DNA from: Candidatus Nitrosopolaris rasttigaisensis
GTDB taxonomy: Archaea; Thermoproteota; Nitrososphaeria; Nitrososphaerales; Nitrososphaeraceae
Reading direction: 5' to 3'
Length of the DNA stretch: 6,158 bases
Assembly: GCA_933226995.1 (NCBI GenBank)
Contig: CAKOFP010000182.1
Coordinates: 1 to 6,158, forward strand
Positions 5,909-6,158 of the stretch are shown piece by piece (position 1 is the stretch's first letter; every line of letters starts with the position of its first letter). The notes under the pieces are model-generated. The model did not search any database. It saw nothing but the letters and a program-made list of their open reading frames with translations, and had not been told where the DNA came from. Both the position numbers and the translations under genes were made by a program.

Positions 5909-6043
5909 ATGCAGAAGGTCCTTAACTTTGTTTTGTTGAATGACTATAAACGTGAGATCACGAATAAATGTCGCTTAGTTGAAAGATGTAGGTCCTGTGG
6001 AAGAGTACTTCGCTTCTTTGCCATACTCGACGATAATGGATGA
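5909..6043 (+). CDS. Possible small cysteine-containing ORF (44 aa)
   Basis: From the ATG at 5909 a 44-codon frame reads MQKVLNFVLLNDYKRE and continues to a TGA at 6041-6043. It includes C21, C27 and C30 in the arrangement C-x5-C-x2-C (NKCRLVERCRSCGR), which looks like half of a zinc-binding ribbon, followed by a hydrophobic stretch (VLRFFAIL). A TATAG at 5883-5887 lies about 25 bases upstream, which would fit a leaderless mRNA. An in-frame TGA sits just upstream of the ATG. I know no family of this form. The length is near what random sequence gives, so this is only a candidate. Confidence 0.2.
   Translation: MQKVLNFVLLNDYKREITNKCRLVERCRSCGRVLRFFAILDDNG
6020..6031. repeat. Direct repeat copy 2 (12 bp)
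   Basis: This is the second copy of GCCATACTCGAC, lying inside the 44-codon candidate frame. That frame reads it as Ala-Ile-Leu-Asp. In copy 1 the same phase also reads Ala-Ile-Leu-Asp and meets a TAG two codons later, which would fit a partial duplication of a decayed coding segment but does not prove it. Confidence 0.6.
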
Positions 6044-6158
6044 ATATAGCCAACCTTGAATAAAACTATTTGTCAGCAAATCAAGGAAGGTCTGAAGTCA
6101 AGAGTAAAAACCAAATAGACAAATAAATCCATTATTCGATTATTGCGACAACGTCGTA

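Larger units (their letters stand above)
5686..6158. other. 473-bp tail without a convincing gene
   Basis: Neither strand holds a frame longer than about 45 codons, and stop codons are frequent in all frames I followed. I saw no tRNA, no GC-rich structured RNA such as SRP or RNase P RNA, no clear C/D-box sRNA, no CRISPR repeat and no transposase fragment. The stretch contains a 12-bp direct repeat (5870-5881 and 6020-6031), a TATAAA at 5945-5950 followed directly by the short dyad CGTGA-GA-TCACG (5951-5962), and T-rich patches (5928-5938) that could help end transcription of the larC operon. It may be a long regulatory intergenic region or a decayed gene. Confidence 0.6.

Noticed and set aside
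6033..6135. Inverted repeat ATAATGGAT (6033-6041) and ATCCATTAT (6127-6135)
   Set aside because: Nine bases matched over an 85-base loop is close to what chance gives in a region this size; there is no sign of a mobile-element end or stable hairpin.
6146..6156. Small hairpin CGAC-AAC-GTCG at the right edge
   Set aside because: Four-base arms are too short and no T-run can be seen before the window ends.

Overview
The window is archaeal. The left edge carries a minus-strand ribosomal protein uL18 of the archaeal type, with an N-terminus of the kind I associate with Nitrososphaerota (Thaumarchaeota) and related TACK archaea. Archaeal TATA-type promoters at leaderless spacing support this. The archaeal assignment is firm; the phylum is an impression from memory and is not proved by the sequence.

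Layout. Minus strand, right to left: a malate/lactate-family dehydrogenase (ATG at 2283), larB (ATG at 1332), then rpl18 with its own promoter and Shine-Dalgarno site, running off the left edge. Plus strand, left to right: larC (TTG start at 2405), larE (3656) and a cysteine desulfurase (4477), separated by only 3 and 5 bases and so almost certainly one operon. A 121-bp divergent promoter region (2284-2404) separates the two arms and holds a 7-bp-arm inverted repeat plus a third copy of the half-site. The right end (5686-6158) is 473 bp without a convincing gene. It contains a 12-bp direct repeat and two very short, low-confidence reading frames.

Function. larB, larC and larE are the complete known biosynthetic set for the nickel-pincer nucleotide (NPN) cofactor of LarA-family 2-hydroxyacid racemases and epimerases. 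LarB carboxylates and hydrolyses nicotinate adenine dinucleotide, LarE converts the two carboxylates to thiocarboxylates, and LarC inserts nickel using CTP. No LarA-type enzyme lies in the window, so the enzyme that uses the cofactor must be elsewhere. Two neighbours make the locus more than routine. The cysteine desulfurase is directly downstream of a LarE that has the three-cysteine arrangement (C97, C100, C177) expected of an iron-sulfur-type, potentially catalytic LarE. The malate-type dehydrogenase is divergent to larC and upstream of larB, which hints that the unseen racemase may act on malate or a related 2-hydroxyacid. I did not find a wholly new system. The best lead is this NPN locus with a built-in sulfur supply and a shared candidate operator.
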